A DNA stretch of 64,000 nucleotides from Vitellaria paradoxa (lineage: Eukaryota; Streptophyta; Magnoliopsida; Ericales; Sapotaceae), in contig CM034236.1 of the NCBI GenBank assembly GCA_019916065.1, forward strand, positions 53,162,690-53,226,689, read 5' to 3'. Below are positions 36,243 through 46,696 of this stretch, piece after piece. Under the pieces are notes generated by a model, which did no database searches, had not been told where the DNA came from, and saw nothing but the letters and a program-made list of their open reading frames with translations. How positions within the stretch are numbered: the first letter of the stretch is position 1; every line of letters begins with the position of its first letter. The translations under genes were made by a program, and so were the position numbers.

Positions 36243-36419
36243 CTGCTGGTCTTTCGGAGCAGTCATAGAGGGCTTTTTGCATGCACATTTCTGGGTTGTT
36301 CCAGCAACATGGTTTCCATTTAAGACATTGTAAATAGTAACAGTAACTTTGACACCACAACAACAAAACCCATCAGGCTTTTGGAAAAAACTAGCTCCAA
36401 CAAAATCTACTGTTGGATA
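36243..36419 (-). other. possible unidentified coding exon, 59 codons
   Basis: On the minus strand a CTCTCTCAG acceptor is followed by 177 bases and a CAG/GTGAG donor. The exon is symmetrical (phase 0 at both ends) and open throughout, coding a segment that begins YPTVDFVGASFFQKPDG and contains a CCC cluster and a CAC pair. I do not recognise the family and see no neighbouring exon. The acceptor is also simply a CT microsatellite, and a second frame of the same strand is open too, so this may be chance. It is recorded because its composition is less AT-biased than its surroundings. Confidence 0.25.
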
Positions 36420-36920
36420 CTGAGAGAGAGAGAGAGAGAGAGATAAATTTATGGGTGTTGGTTAATCAAAATCAATCAAAATTTATTAATTTTATTTATT
36501 TTTTAATTTTTTTAATTAAATTTTATTACATACCATTTTATATTAAATTTTTATATTTTTACAAAATTTTTTGATCAATTTTTTTATCTATTAAACTTCT
36601 AAAGAGAGCAAAAATGCAGTCAAAATTTCTAAAAGCATTTTCAGAGAACATAAATGAATGGTTAGTACTCAGCAGTACATAGGGATGATGATGTATAGTA
36701 GTACCACCCAGCTTGATTTTTTATGTGTCCATGTACCAATATATATATATATATATATATCAATGTTTGACCATTTTTATGGTGAAAAGAGTTGTTAGTT
36801 TTACAGGGGAGTACAGTACTGACTGGTTAGAGTCTGAAACTGGGCACAACATGCTTTCATTGCGTGATAAGAGTAGCAAATCATTATGGTGATGGTGTAC
36901 TAGAGTCCTGCAACTCTTAA

Positions 36921-37045
36921 GCGCGATGTATTTGATTTGTTAAAAATTATTATAAAATTTTAAAAATTTTTTTTTTTATTTCATTACATAAATTATTAAT
37001 TCATAAATTATTTATTATCTTATTTTTTATTACTTTAAATACACT
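36921..37045. mobile_element. Tourist-like MITE, degenerate
   Basis: About 125 bases, reverse orientation, from GCGCGATGTATTTG to TTTAAATACACT, with TAA on each flank (36918-36920 and 37046-37048). The interior keeps the family pattern (TTTAAAAATTTTT, ATTACATAAATTA, TTATTACTTTAAA). It lies next to the hAT element at 37066. Confidence 0.5.
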
Positions 37046-37065
37046 TAATATAATGCTGTAAAATG

Positions 37066-37650
37066 TAGGGATGTCAAATATACCCGTACCCGGTGGGTAT
37101 CCGTTTCACCCGTCCCGTTCGAGGAGGGTATGGGGATGTTAATAGCGGGACGGGGACGAGTATGGAGATTTGAAATGTTACCCGCACGGGTATGGGGACG
37201 GGGACGGGTACGATAGTCCCTACCCCGCCCCGTACCCGTTTAAATATTTTTTGTTAATTTTGTTGGCGTGGTGACTCCTTTTGAAGTCCCACATCGGTTT
37301 CTCACAAAGAAGTGAAAGTCTCGTGATATTATAAATAAAGACCACTTCATCTTTGGTTAAGTGCATCAATCAAAGTCAAATATTATATATATTTTTTAAT
37401 TTTTATTTAATAATATATGTAATATATTTTTTTTAATATATAATATTTATTTTATACATATAATATAATTTGTAATAATTAATATACTTGGCGGGTAAAC
37501 GGGGATGGGGATGGGGAATTCATTATTTTGTGGGGACGGGTATAGGGAAAAATTTTTTCCCCGAAACGGGAATGGAGATGGAGACGGGTAAAGGTATTGC
37601 TAAACGGGACGGGGACGGGAAAGGTCATACCCGCCCCGTTGACATCCCTA
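37066..37650. mobile_element. Ac/Ds-like non-autonomous hAT element, 8-bp target duplication
   Basis: A 585-bp element has perfect 12-bp inverted termini TAGGGATGTCAA and is flanked by 8-bp direct repeats GTAAAATG (37058-37065 and 37651-37658). The TAGGGATG start resembles the Ac/Ds terminus. Subterminal regions of about 170 bases on both sides are GC-rich and built of many GGGACGGG/CCCGTACCC words in both orientations, as in hAT elements where transposase binds subterminal motifs. The core is AT-rich and holds a promoter-like module (next entry). There is no transposase frame; the open frame at 37488-37691 merely translates the GGGACGGG words. Confidence 0.88.
37285..37337 (+). promoter_or_regulatory. 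snRNA-type USE and TATA module inside the hAT element
   Basis: AGTCCCACATCG at 37285-37296 matches the upstream sequence element of plant U-snRNA genes (consensus RTCCCACATCG). TATAAATA follows at 37330-37337, with 33 bases between them, the spacing known for the polymerase II-type snRNA promoters; the polymerase III type is about 10 bases shorter. No intact snRNA follows, but CTTTGGTTAAGTGC at about 37351-37364 is faintly U2-like. The motif match is direct; promoter activity is inference. Confidence 0.55.
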
Positions 37651-37658
37651 GTAAAATG

Positions 37659-39640
37659 TTACACACACGTGTGTATAGAGATTTCGTTTGATTAGTCAAA
37701 ACTTATTAAAATTTATTAAATTTTAACTATTTTTTATATTTTTTAATAAAATTTTAATATTTATTATTTTTATATCATATTTTTTTTTATTATATTTTTT
37801 ATCAACTTATTTTTCCTCAAACAGGCTCATATATGGAGCAGTTCGTACCCGTAAATTATGGAAGGATGAAAATGAAAGAATGATGAGATTCTCTGACTCT
37901 GACTGATCATTATCCAATTTAAAACTCCTCCCGAGATCTCAGTTGCAACCAAAATCTTGATTCGTACCTATGTTGATATATACATTAATATATATAATAA
38001 TTTTCTTCTCAATGGTTCTTCTTCTTCTCATTATTTATAAAGGAATACTTAACACTTTATCATAATTTGACCATATATTTAAGCTCCATTCGATAATTTT
38101 AGCTTTTTAACTTATTTGTTTATTTGTAAATAATTAAATTTATTTTTTTATATTTTAAATTTTTTTAAACTTTTAAAACTAAAAATGTCAAATTTATCTA
38201 AAATTAAAAAGTTAATTACTAAAAATTAATTTTTTCTTCTTTTTCAAACACAAAAAGTAATTTTTTTTAATTAGCTAAAAAAAACTCATTTTTTTTACTT
38301 CCCAACCAAACCTCAGTCACAAAGAGTATTGAGTTGGGTAAATTACAACTATTGCTAGGCAATTTCAGATTTTGCAGTAGCCATGGCCTTGATATATAAC
38401 TCTAAATTGTGGCCAACCATGCTTCTCACCTTCCCATCGTTCTCTTCGTGACTTCGGTCCTACATTTGATACAAACACATACACCGAATCATGTCTGCCT
38501 TACGTAATTTGATCCGCGAATATATATTTTAAACTTGCATTTATACATTCAACGGCTGGTAATCTTCAGTTTTATTGTTGGTGCTTGTATTGTTGGGGTC
38601 CCTTAAGTGTATAGTGTTGATGTTACTTCTTTAGTTGTCTTGTAAAATTCCCACCTTCATTCTTCAATTTATGAGAACCATTTGGCTAAGTTTAAATGGA
38701 GGATATAATTTAGGGGTAAGTATAGGATGCGTTTGGAGTAGTAAAAAATAAAATAAATTGAGATAAAACGTTGTTTTGGGTTAATTTTGGCGCATTTTTT
38801 TGAAATGAATAATAGAAAATCGTGGGAACGATTGTCCCAAAACCGTTTCCACGGATTCAAAAAATCAACATTTTATATACGCACAACGCCAAAACTATGG
38901 AAACAACTTTCAAATCCGTTCTCACGGATTCAAAAAATTTGTAAAATAGCGATAATGGTGCTCGTAGAAAGTTTTCGACTCGAATAATATGATTGTAAAA
39001 AAAAAAATTTAAAATTCGGTTAATCTCTTCCCGGATTTTTTTTAGCAAAATATTGAAATTAGTAAAGGCGGGAATGTATAAATGTGTATTAGAAAATTTG
39101 AATGTTTATAGAGGTTATTGGAGATTTAATTTGTTTTATTGTGTTTGTTAGAACTCCAAACGCACACATAATCACAAAATAATATACAATATTAAATACA
39201 TAAATACATGATGAGTTTTTTTCAGTATTTGATTGGTAGCCATATTGAATTTAATAAGATCTATAATTTGACTAGTAGAGATATTTACGAGCTTCTAAAT
39301 TTTAGTGGGCAATAATCCGAATAAGCGATATATCTAATACCACTTTATGTCTTATATATTTTCAATTTGAGGGATAAGCAATTCCTTCTAAGCATACCTG
39401 AATTATCTAAATTATTTTGATTCTTAAACGGAAACATATGTTGTGTGAATAGAGGGTGAAAAATGAACCAAATTACTGAAATAATTTGGTTTGATTTAAT
39501 TTTGGTTAAAATTGAATTAATTAAAATCACCTAATATTATTATTATATTAATATCTAATTTCTAGTATTGGTGTATTTTAATTTTATTTATTTATTTATT
39601 TATTTTTACACATACGTGTATATATAACATGTTATATTTT
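37659..39640. other. intergenic DNA between the hAT element and UMP1
   Basis: No gene recognised. Dispersed repeat-like sequence occurs at about 37690-37830. A MITE-like element at 38725-39167 begins GGATGCGTTTGGAG and ends CTCCAAACGCACAC, with ATA on both flanks; its interior repeats ACCGTTTCCACGGATTC and CCGTTCTCACGGATTC. A TTTA run lies at about 39581-39605. Confidence 0.5.
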
Positions 39641-39648
39641 CTTTTAGA

Positions 39649-39776
39649 TGGGCTACAAGGACTCAACCCAAATATACGGTAGGAAGAAAAATTGGGCTCT
39701 TAACTGTCATTATAAGGTTTGGCGCTTGGGAGTTTTCTTCGGTGGGCTACTTGGTCCATTGTAACAAAAATGGGCC
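39649..39776 (+). promoter_or_regulatory. cluster of TGGGCY (site II) motifs upstream of UMP1
   Basis: TGGGCT occurs at 39649-39654, 39693-39698 and 39743-39748, and TGGGCC at 39771-39776, all in the same orientation within 130 bases, ending about 170 bases before the UMP1 start codon. TGGGCY site II elements are known activators of plant housekeeping and growth-linked genes through class I TCP factors. The clustering is direct; the regulatory role is inferred. Confidence 0.5.
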
Positions 39777-39944
39777 TTCCTCCCTCATAAGGTCCAACCA
39801 TATGCAGGATGAGACGGTGCCGTTTTGTTGTCTTGTGAGGTTCCCCTCGTTTTGATTTCTTGTCTACAAAGTCACGGAAGAGTCAGTTCAGTTCTCGCCC
39901 AAAAAAAAGAAGTTGATATAGAAGAAGAAGAAGAAGAGAAAACA

Positions 39945-40078
39945 ATGGAAGCTGTGAACAAAGAGAAATCGATAGGGCATGAAATCGGAGGAGTCCAAAA
40001 TGATACTCTTCGTTTTGGACTTCATAGCATCAAGAGCGAGATTACTGGGTCCCATCCCCTCCAATCTGCTTATCAATC

Positions 40079-40120
<42 letters not shown>

Positions 40121-43100
40121 ATATTAGCATTCTTACATGTACATGCATTGGGGTAATCTGCGTATCTATATGTGTGTTGATCAGACAAAGGAGGTTCAGG
40201 AACAGATGAAGAGGAGAATCCTTATGAACACATATGGCTCGGCTTTTCCGTTGAAGATGGACCTCGATCGCCAAATGCTTTCTAGGTATGAGCTATTTGC
40301 TTCAATATGTAATCTCTGTTTCGCGTTCGCATTGTGTGATTCGGTTTAATTCTTTTTTTTTTTTTTAAATTTGTGGATAAAAATGTTTGGATGGACTTTG
40401 GCTGCAAATTAGGGCTTCCTCTTTCAGAGCTTTGATGCTTTCCGTTATGCATTGTTAGTTTGCTGGGAAAGTGTACACGAGGAAAATGAAATTGAAATGG
40501 CGATGAATTTTAAAGAATTGCTTTTAGTAGGTTTTGCGGCCTTTAAGCCTGAGGATTTCATGCATGACTGGGTGTTATTTAGGTTGATGATAAAGAGTTA
40601 AAGATTAGAGATGCCAACAATCTAAAAATTAATTCGAATTGTAGAATCAATTTTTGAGTTGGAATTGGGAACCCCCCGTACATAGCGGTGAGTCTGATTA
40701 TTTGGAGTGTCGTGTCATGTCATGTGCTTGACTGTAATGGATTTTAGATTTAGCTTGTCCTTTACCATGCTGAAAGTGGTATGTTCACATTTTTGTTTGT
40801 TTTGGAACTTTCTCACATTTTTGCATTGAAAATGCTGATATATTCAGTTTTCACTGGCTCTTTAGATAATCATATATATTTAGACTTAATCCAATTGTTT
40901 CTTGCGTTTCTACCATGGCCTAATTTGGTACAAGGGAATACAATGACCATTCCCATATTTTGATTCCACTTATTCGTTTGATATACTTATTTGAAATGGG
41001 AATAACCCTTCAATTCAATTCCTATATTTTCATTCCTCTTGTACAAGAGGGAATGTCTGTTCCATCTTAAGCGGCATCTGCTCTTGTTTTCAATGAGTCT
41101 GCTGCAAACAGATGTACTGTCTCACCCAGAGCAAGATCAAAACCTCTCTCACCACCACCTCCACCATTCCTTGCCGGAGGCATCACCCGCGTACCCCCAA
41201 ATCGATATTCGATCCCACCAATGACACAGATCCTAACCAAGATGAAAACTCCCAAGTTTTGCCAAGGACTTTTTACTGAACTCTCTCTCCTCCTTAAAGG
41301 AGATTTTGTAACAATATGAGTGCATATCAGTTGTGCATGTTGTAATGGTGGTTGTAGGTAACATGGAAATATTTATCTTGCTTATTTTTTGGAAGATGAG
41401 ATCTTAAAAAGATTATTAATTGTTTTTCCTTTAATACTTTTCAGATTCCAGAGGCCTCCAGGTCAATACCGTCTTCCATGCTTGTTTGGAGGCACTTGCA
41501 GGAAATTTGGAAGACTTTGGTTTTGAAGATTACCTCAATGGTAACGAAACAAACCAATAGCAGTTAAAGGTTATTTTACGGGATTGTGTTAGATGTGAAT
41601 TTTGGAATTGATCTCTTGAAGTAACGTTTTTGGTCTGAGTCCTTTCTTCCTTATCCGCCTTTGTTTCGACTATATCTTGGAATATTGCATCTCTCAATAT
41701 GCTCTTTGTTTTTTTAAGTTTTATTATTTTTCATCGTTGCCAGTTCAGATTTTGAGAAAATTAGTAATCTGTTCCTTTATTTATTGTAATGAGCTCCATA
41801 ATATAATAACTTTCCAGATGTCATAACCAACAATGGTAAGGGTTAAAATTTCAGTTTGTTGTCCAAATTTACCCATTCCTGAATGCTGTCAGCCAAATAT
41901 GGCATGGTTAAGTTTTGGACGTTTTACTCGGTTTTCTTTTATTCTCGAACTTAATTTGACACAAAATTTCTAGATGAAGTAGCCAAATTAGACTATTAAA
42001 CTTGTCCTCAATTTTATTTGGCCCCTGTGCTAGGTATTGGTTGTACTCTAGAGCCTAGCTAACAAGCAATTGATAGAATTAGATCGGAATCTGGCCCAGG
42101 GCCAACTTGTTTTGGTTTCTTACATCTTATTTGTATTATTTCTCGCAGATCCACGTGAATCTGAAACGTTCCGCCCTCTGGACATGCATCATGGAGTGGA
42201 AGTTCGACTTGGACTCTCCAAGGGACCAGCCTGCCCGAGTTTCATCTGAAGCATTATGTCATGCCTGCCAGAGAAATTTAAGTTCTTCTTTGTGTTGCTG
42301 TTTCGTGGATACTTATTTTTCCTTCTTAAACTTGGCAGGGATTGGTTATATTCAAATATATACATATTAGACTGTTGAAAATGACCACCTGACTGCAGGG
42401 CATGCACCCTTGCTTCTTTTCAGCTTTTCCCACATTGCTGGTGCTTGAGGAGTTATAGAGCTAATATATATATATATTTTTAAGTCCTTCGGTTGGGAAC
42501 ACTATTGAGAACCTTTCATGCTCTATGACAGCAACATAATCATGTCAAGGATTTTTTTTTTTTTTTTTTGAGGGTTACACAAAGGACATATAATAGGGGA
42601 ATTCGGAGTACTATAGGAGCTACTTTTGCAGGTTGTTCCAAGAGAATATGTCAATAGTTGAACTGTGGTTATGAACTCAGTTTTAATTCCAGTCAAAGTG
42701 TTCTTCTTGCGAAGGTTCATCAGCGGTGGTTGCAGCAAGGGGAAACTCTGCCAAAACTAGATGATAATTTGTTGTGTTGTCTCTTGTGTGCGAGTAAATA
42801 ACAGATGTAGTTTACTACCATTTTAAAAATCAGCTGTGCTTTGCACCGTCGTGGATCATCTAGACGAGACCGATGCTTGACATTCACATCCGCGGACAGT
42901 GGTTGTGGGTATGAGGGGATCTATTTGTGCTTGACATTCTCTTCTAAAAATCTGTTCTGGATATTAGACATACGTTCTCTAGATGAATAGGCCCATGAAT
43001 TGAGCTGTTTCAATTTGATTTCCCGTTAGAATTGGAGCTCGATTACGCTTGGAAGTCTGGACTAAAACTTTGTGAGCCGATTAATAAAATAATATATTTA

Positions 43101-46100
43101 TATGTATAATATTTTTAACTAAACGTATTATTTTAGTTTGGTAGAACAATATCGTTTTGAATTTATTGAATTATTTACTTTGATATATTATATTTTAGAT
43201 TAAAATGGTATTTTGATGGTTGAAATATTTGCCAGTCTAGTTAGAATTTAATTATTTTTTTTATTATATGGAGTTAGTTCAAATATATATAAAAATTCGA
43301 GGGAACTCAAAACTTAAATATTAAGGCTCTAAACTTAATATCAAGGAGTTATTTAGTTTTTTTTTTTATTTTTTGTTTTTTGTATTTGTTTTTTATTTTC
43401 TATTTTGAGTTCATTTTTTATTTTATATTTTTTAAAATAAGGAAAACAGCTCAAATGTATTTAGTATTTGTATTTTTAAAATTTATTTTAGAAAAAATGA
43501 GTTTACAGTATAAAATGAAAAACAACAAAAAGTTATTTTGAGTATTTTCAATCTAAAATAAGAAAATATTTAAAATAAGAAAAATAGAATATTTTTATTT
43601 TTTTGTTTGAGATTTTAAAATATAAAATACATAAAACAAAAAATAGAAAAAAAAAAAAAAAACGAAGTGCCACCTAATTGGTGCATTCCACAGCTGGAGG
43701 GATAATTTCTTGGGGGCTGGCCAAGGGCTCATCAGCTGGCTTGGAATATGTACCAGACAAGATCACAACATTAGACAAATGTGAATATTAGACCATTTAA
43801 CATTGAAATCTCTGGATCAATAATTGTATACTAATGAGCGGTGTGTTTTTCTTCTTTGTACTTTGATGATTCTCCCACTCTCCTTTTTTTTGCAAAATAA
43901 ATATGCTTTATAATTTATACATGTACCTTTCAAAAAAAAAATTATACTATGAATTAATAATAACTCGCATGGTTTTAACTTTTTCTAATCCAAAGTAATG
44001 TTATAATATCCTAATATTTTTTTTTATAAAACTCTTATTGTTAATAAATTTGAAATGATGTTTAAGATTTGTAAACTAATTACTTTAAAATAAAAAATTA
44101 TTAAAAATACATATTTACCTCTATAATATTATATTTTATTTTTTACCTACAATTCATACGCGATTTAGGTGGAAAAGGAACATATCTAGTACAAATTAAT
44201 TTTGTATATTTTAAATATTTTTTTAAGCATAAGAGAAGAATATGAATTTATATAATTATATAATTAGCAGAGTTAGGATTTAGTGGCTTTGCATAGTTTT
44301 AAATTTATGAACTTAATCATTGTACTAATGGGAGTGTTCTTTTGATTAATTTTGATTAATCCAACCCTCTGGTTATTAAAAAATAGGAGTTTTAGTATGA
44401 TGAGAAAAAGAAAAGGAAGTAAAAGATAAAATAACATGCTACTCATAATTATGATCATACAATGTTGTACAAATAAAAAAAAAAAAATCTATTTTGATAG
44501 GAAATGAATATATCTACATATCTTTCACTCATATTTATAAGATGATAAAATATGACAAAAACTATGTCAAAAATTGATTCACGTAAGAATGGACACATTG
44601 GTTCACATAAGAATACAAGTAAAATACCAAAGATAATTATTCGTGTTTAAGTAAATTTTAGTAATACTACCATGGTTATTATAGATGTAATAGGTTTAGT
44701 GATTTTTTGGTCTTCTGTCATTGCCTATGGATTTAGGGTACAAGAAGAGCAGCGGCAGACGCAAGAAGGGACAAGGGAGGTCAACTGATCCCATTAGAAA
44801 TAAAAATTTTATAGGAAATAGTGTAATTTTTAAGGTATTTTTATAATTTTAGCCCCTTAAAATTTTTTTCCAAAATAAATTGCACCAATATCTCAAACAA
44901 TCTACAAGTTTTGCCTTTACTTTTATGTTCACTACTTATTATCTTTTATACATTGTGTGCAAGTGTAATTTATAGGAATAGTATATTTTGAGGTATTTTG
45001 TAATTTGTCCTATAAAATATTTTTCGCAAAATAAATTGCCCCAATATTTTAAACAATTTACAAGTTTTACCCTTATTTTTATGTTAGGCACACTAGCTAT
45101 TTTCTTTTAATACATTGTGTGCAAGTGTAATTTATAGAAATAATGTAATTCTTAAGGTATTTTGTAATTTTGGCTCATGAAATATTTTTCTCAAAATAAA
45201 TTACCTTAATGTAGGTACATTACTTTTCACATTTTTTGTTTGTTTTGGAACTTTCTCACATTTTTGCATTGAAAATGCTGATATATTCAGTTTTCACTGG
45301 CTCTTTAGATAATCATATTATATTTAGACTTAATCCAAATTGTTTCTTGCGTTTCTACCATGGCCTAATTTGGTACAAGGGAATACAATGACCATTCCCA
45401 TATTTTGATTCCACTTATTCGTTTGATATACTTATTTGAAATGGGAATAACCCTTCAATTCAATTCCTATATTTTCATTCCTCTTGTACAAGAGGGAATG
45501 TCTGTTCCATCTTAAGCGGCATCTGCTCTTGTTTTCAATGAGTCTGCTGCAAACAGATGTACTGTCTCACCCAGAGCAAGATCAAAACCTCTCTCACCAC
45601 CACCTCCACCATTCCTTGCCGGAGGCATCACCCGCGTACCCCCAAATCGATATTCGATCCCACCAATGACACAGATCCTAACCAAGATGAAAACTCCCAA
45701 GTTTTGCCAAGGACTTTTTACTGAACTCTCTCTCCTCCTTAAAGGAGATTTTGTAACAATATGAGTGCATATCAGTTGTGCATGTTGTAATGGTGGTTGT
45801 AGGTAACATGGAAATATTTATCTTGCTTATTTTTGGAAGATGAGATCTTAAAAAGATTATTAATTGTTTTTCCTTTAATACTTTTCAGATTCCAGAGGCC
45901 TCCAGGTCCAATACCGTCTTCCATGCTTGGTTTGGAGGCACTTGCAGGAAATTTGGAAGACTTTGGTTTTGAAGATTACCTCAATGGTAACGAAACAAAC
46001 CAATAGCAGTTAAATGTTATTTTACGGGATTGTGTTAGATGTGAATTTTGGAATTGATCTCTTGAAGTAACTTTTTGGTCTGAGTCCTTTCCTTCCTTAT

Positions 46101-46696
46101 CCGTCTTTGTTTCGACTATATCTTGGAATATTCTGCATCTCTCAATATGCTCTTTTGTTTTTTTAAGTTTTATTATTTTTCATCGTTGCCAGTTCAGATT
46201 TTGAGAAAATTAGTAATCTGTTCCTTTATTTATTGTAATAGCTCCATAATATAGATAACTTTCCAGATGTCATAACCAACAATGGTAAGGGTTAAAATTT
46301 CAGTTTGTTGTCCAAATTTACCCATTCCTGAATGCTGTCAGCCAAATATGGCATGGTTAAGTTTTGGACTTTTTACTCGGTTTTCTTTTATTCTCGAACT
46401 TAATTTGACACAAAAATTTCTAGATGAAGTAGCCAAATTAGACTATTAAAATTGTCCTCAATTTTATTTGCCCCTGTGCTAGGTATTTGGTGTACTCTAG
46501 AGCCTAGCTAACAAGCAATTGATAGAATTAGATCTGAATCTGGCCCAGGGCCAACTTGTTTTGGTTTCTTACATCTTATTTGATATTTCTCGCAGATCCA
46601 CGTGAATCTGAAACATTCCGCCCTCTGGACATGCATCATGGAGTGGAAGTTCGACTTGGACTCTCCAAGGGACCAGCCTGCCCGAGTTTCATCTGA
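39945..46696 (+). CDS. UMP1: UMP1/POMP proteasome maturation factor, four exons
   Basis: The exons are 39945-40079, 40185-40285, 45889-45986 and 46596-46696 (TGA), all with GT-AG borders and matching phases, giving 144 residues, close to the family's usual 140. Diagnostic segments are IGHEIGGVQNDTLRFGLHSI (exon 1), NTYGSAFPLKMDLDRQMLSR (exon 2), FQRPPGPIPSSMLGLEAL and DFGFEDYLND (exon 3), and RESETFRPLDMHHGVEVRLG with CPSF (exon 4). UMP1 is a short-lived chaperone of half-20S proteasome precursors that is degraded as the first substrate of the finished particle; this is family knowledge. Exons 3 and 4 exist twice because of a 4.4-kb tandem duplication starting in intron 2. Only the downstream copy of exon 3 keeps the frame, so I used it; splicing must then skip the first copy. 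A long CT microsatellite follows the exon 1 donor. Confidence 0.93.
41445..41540 (+). pseudogene. UMP1: UMP1 exon 3, upstream copy, two 1-base deletions
   Basis: Same acceptor and donor as the downstream exon 3 but 96 rather than 98 bases long. One C is missing in the GGTCCAATA stretch (about 41462) and one G in CTTGGTTTGG (about 41480). No other difference is seen. Splicing this copy in would shift the frame and end translation early. The defects are of the kind produced by sequencing error as well as by mutation. Confidence 0.85.
42149..42249 (+). pseudogene. UMP1: UMP1 exon 4, upstream copy, open
   Basis: 101 bases after a CTCGCAG acceptor, ending in TGA, identical to the downstream exon 4 except for one silent third-position change (ACG for ACA). 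It could be used if exon 3 were intact, so this upstream copy might be the real terminal exon if the duplication or its two deletions are assembly errors. Confidence 0.85.
44750..45207 (+). mobile_element. hAT-type MITE, truncated by the duplication breakpoint
   Basis: Begins CAGCGGCAGAC after AAGAAGAG (44742-44749), exactly as the complete copy at 49191, but stops after about 458 bases where the upstream duplication copy ends. It contains two to three diverged units of about 180 bases (recognised by CATTGTGTGCAAGTGTAA and AAAATAAATTGC). Confidence 0.8.

Larger units (their letters stand above)
40784..45207 (+). repeat. 4.4-kb tandem duplication, upstream copy
   Basis: This segment, starting TTCACATTTTTGTTTGTT in UMP1 intron 2, is repeated directly at 45226-49650 with an offset of 4442 bases at the start. 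It includes exons 3 and 4 of UMP1, about 2.4 kb of non-coding DNA beyond, and the left part of a hAT MITE. The copies are near-identical, and many of the differences are single-base length changes, often in homopolymers. The upstream copy ends inside the MITE; about 18 bases (45208-45225) of unmatched sequence form the junction. Confidence 0.95.

Noticed and set aside
36073..36366. Minus-strand 97-codon frame with Cys and Trp
   Set aside because: Another frame of the same strand has better splice borders (36243-36419), and the C-terminal half of this frame is low-complexity Phe/Leu from a poly-T tract.
37330..37400. Possible U2 or U4 snRNA gene after the USE-TATA module
   Set aside because: Only a few short words match; no conserved snRNA 5' end or Sm site could be followed.
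37488..37691. Gly-rich open frame
   Set aside because: It translates the GGGACGGG subterminal words of the hAT element.
41039..41255. Small frames on both strands in UMP1 intron 2, repeated at 45484-45700
   Set aside because: They are intronic and identical because of the duplication; the two strands are both open and neither shows a known domain.
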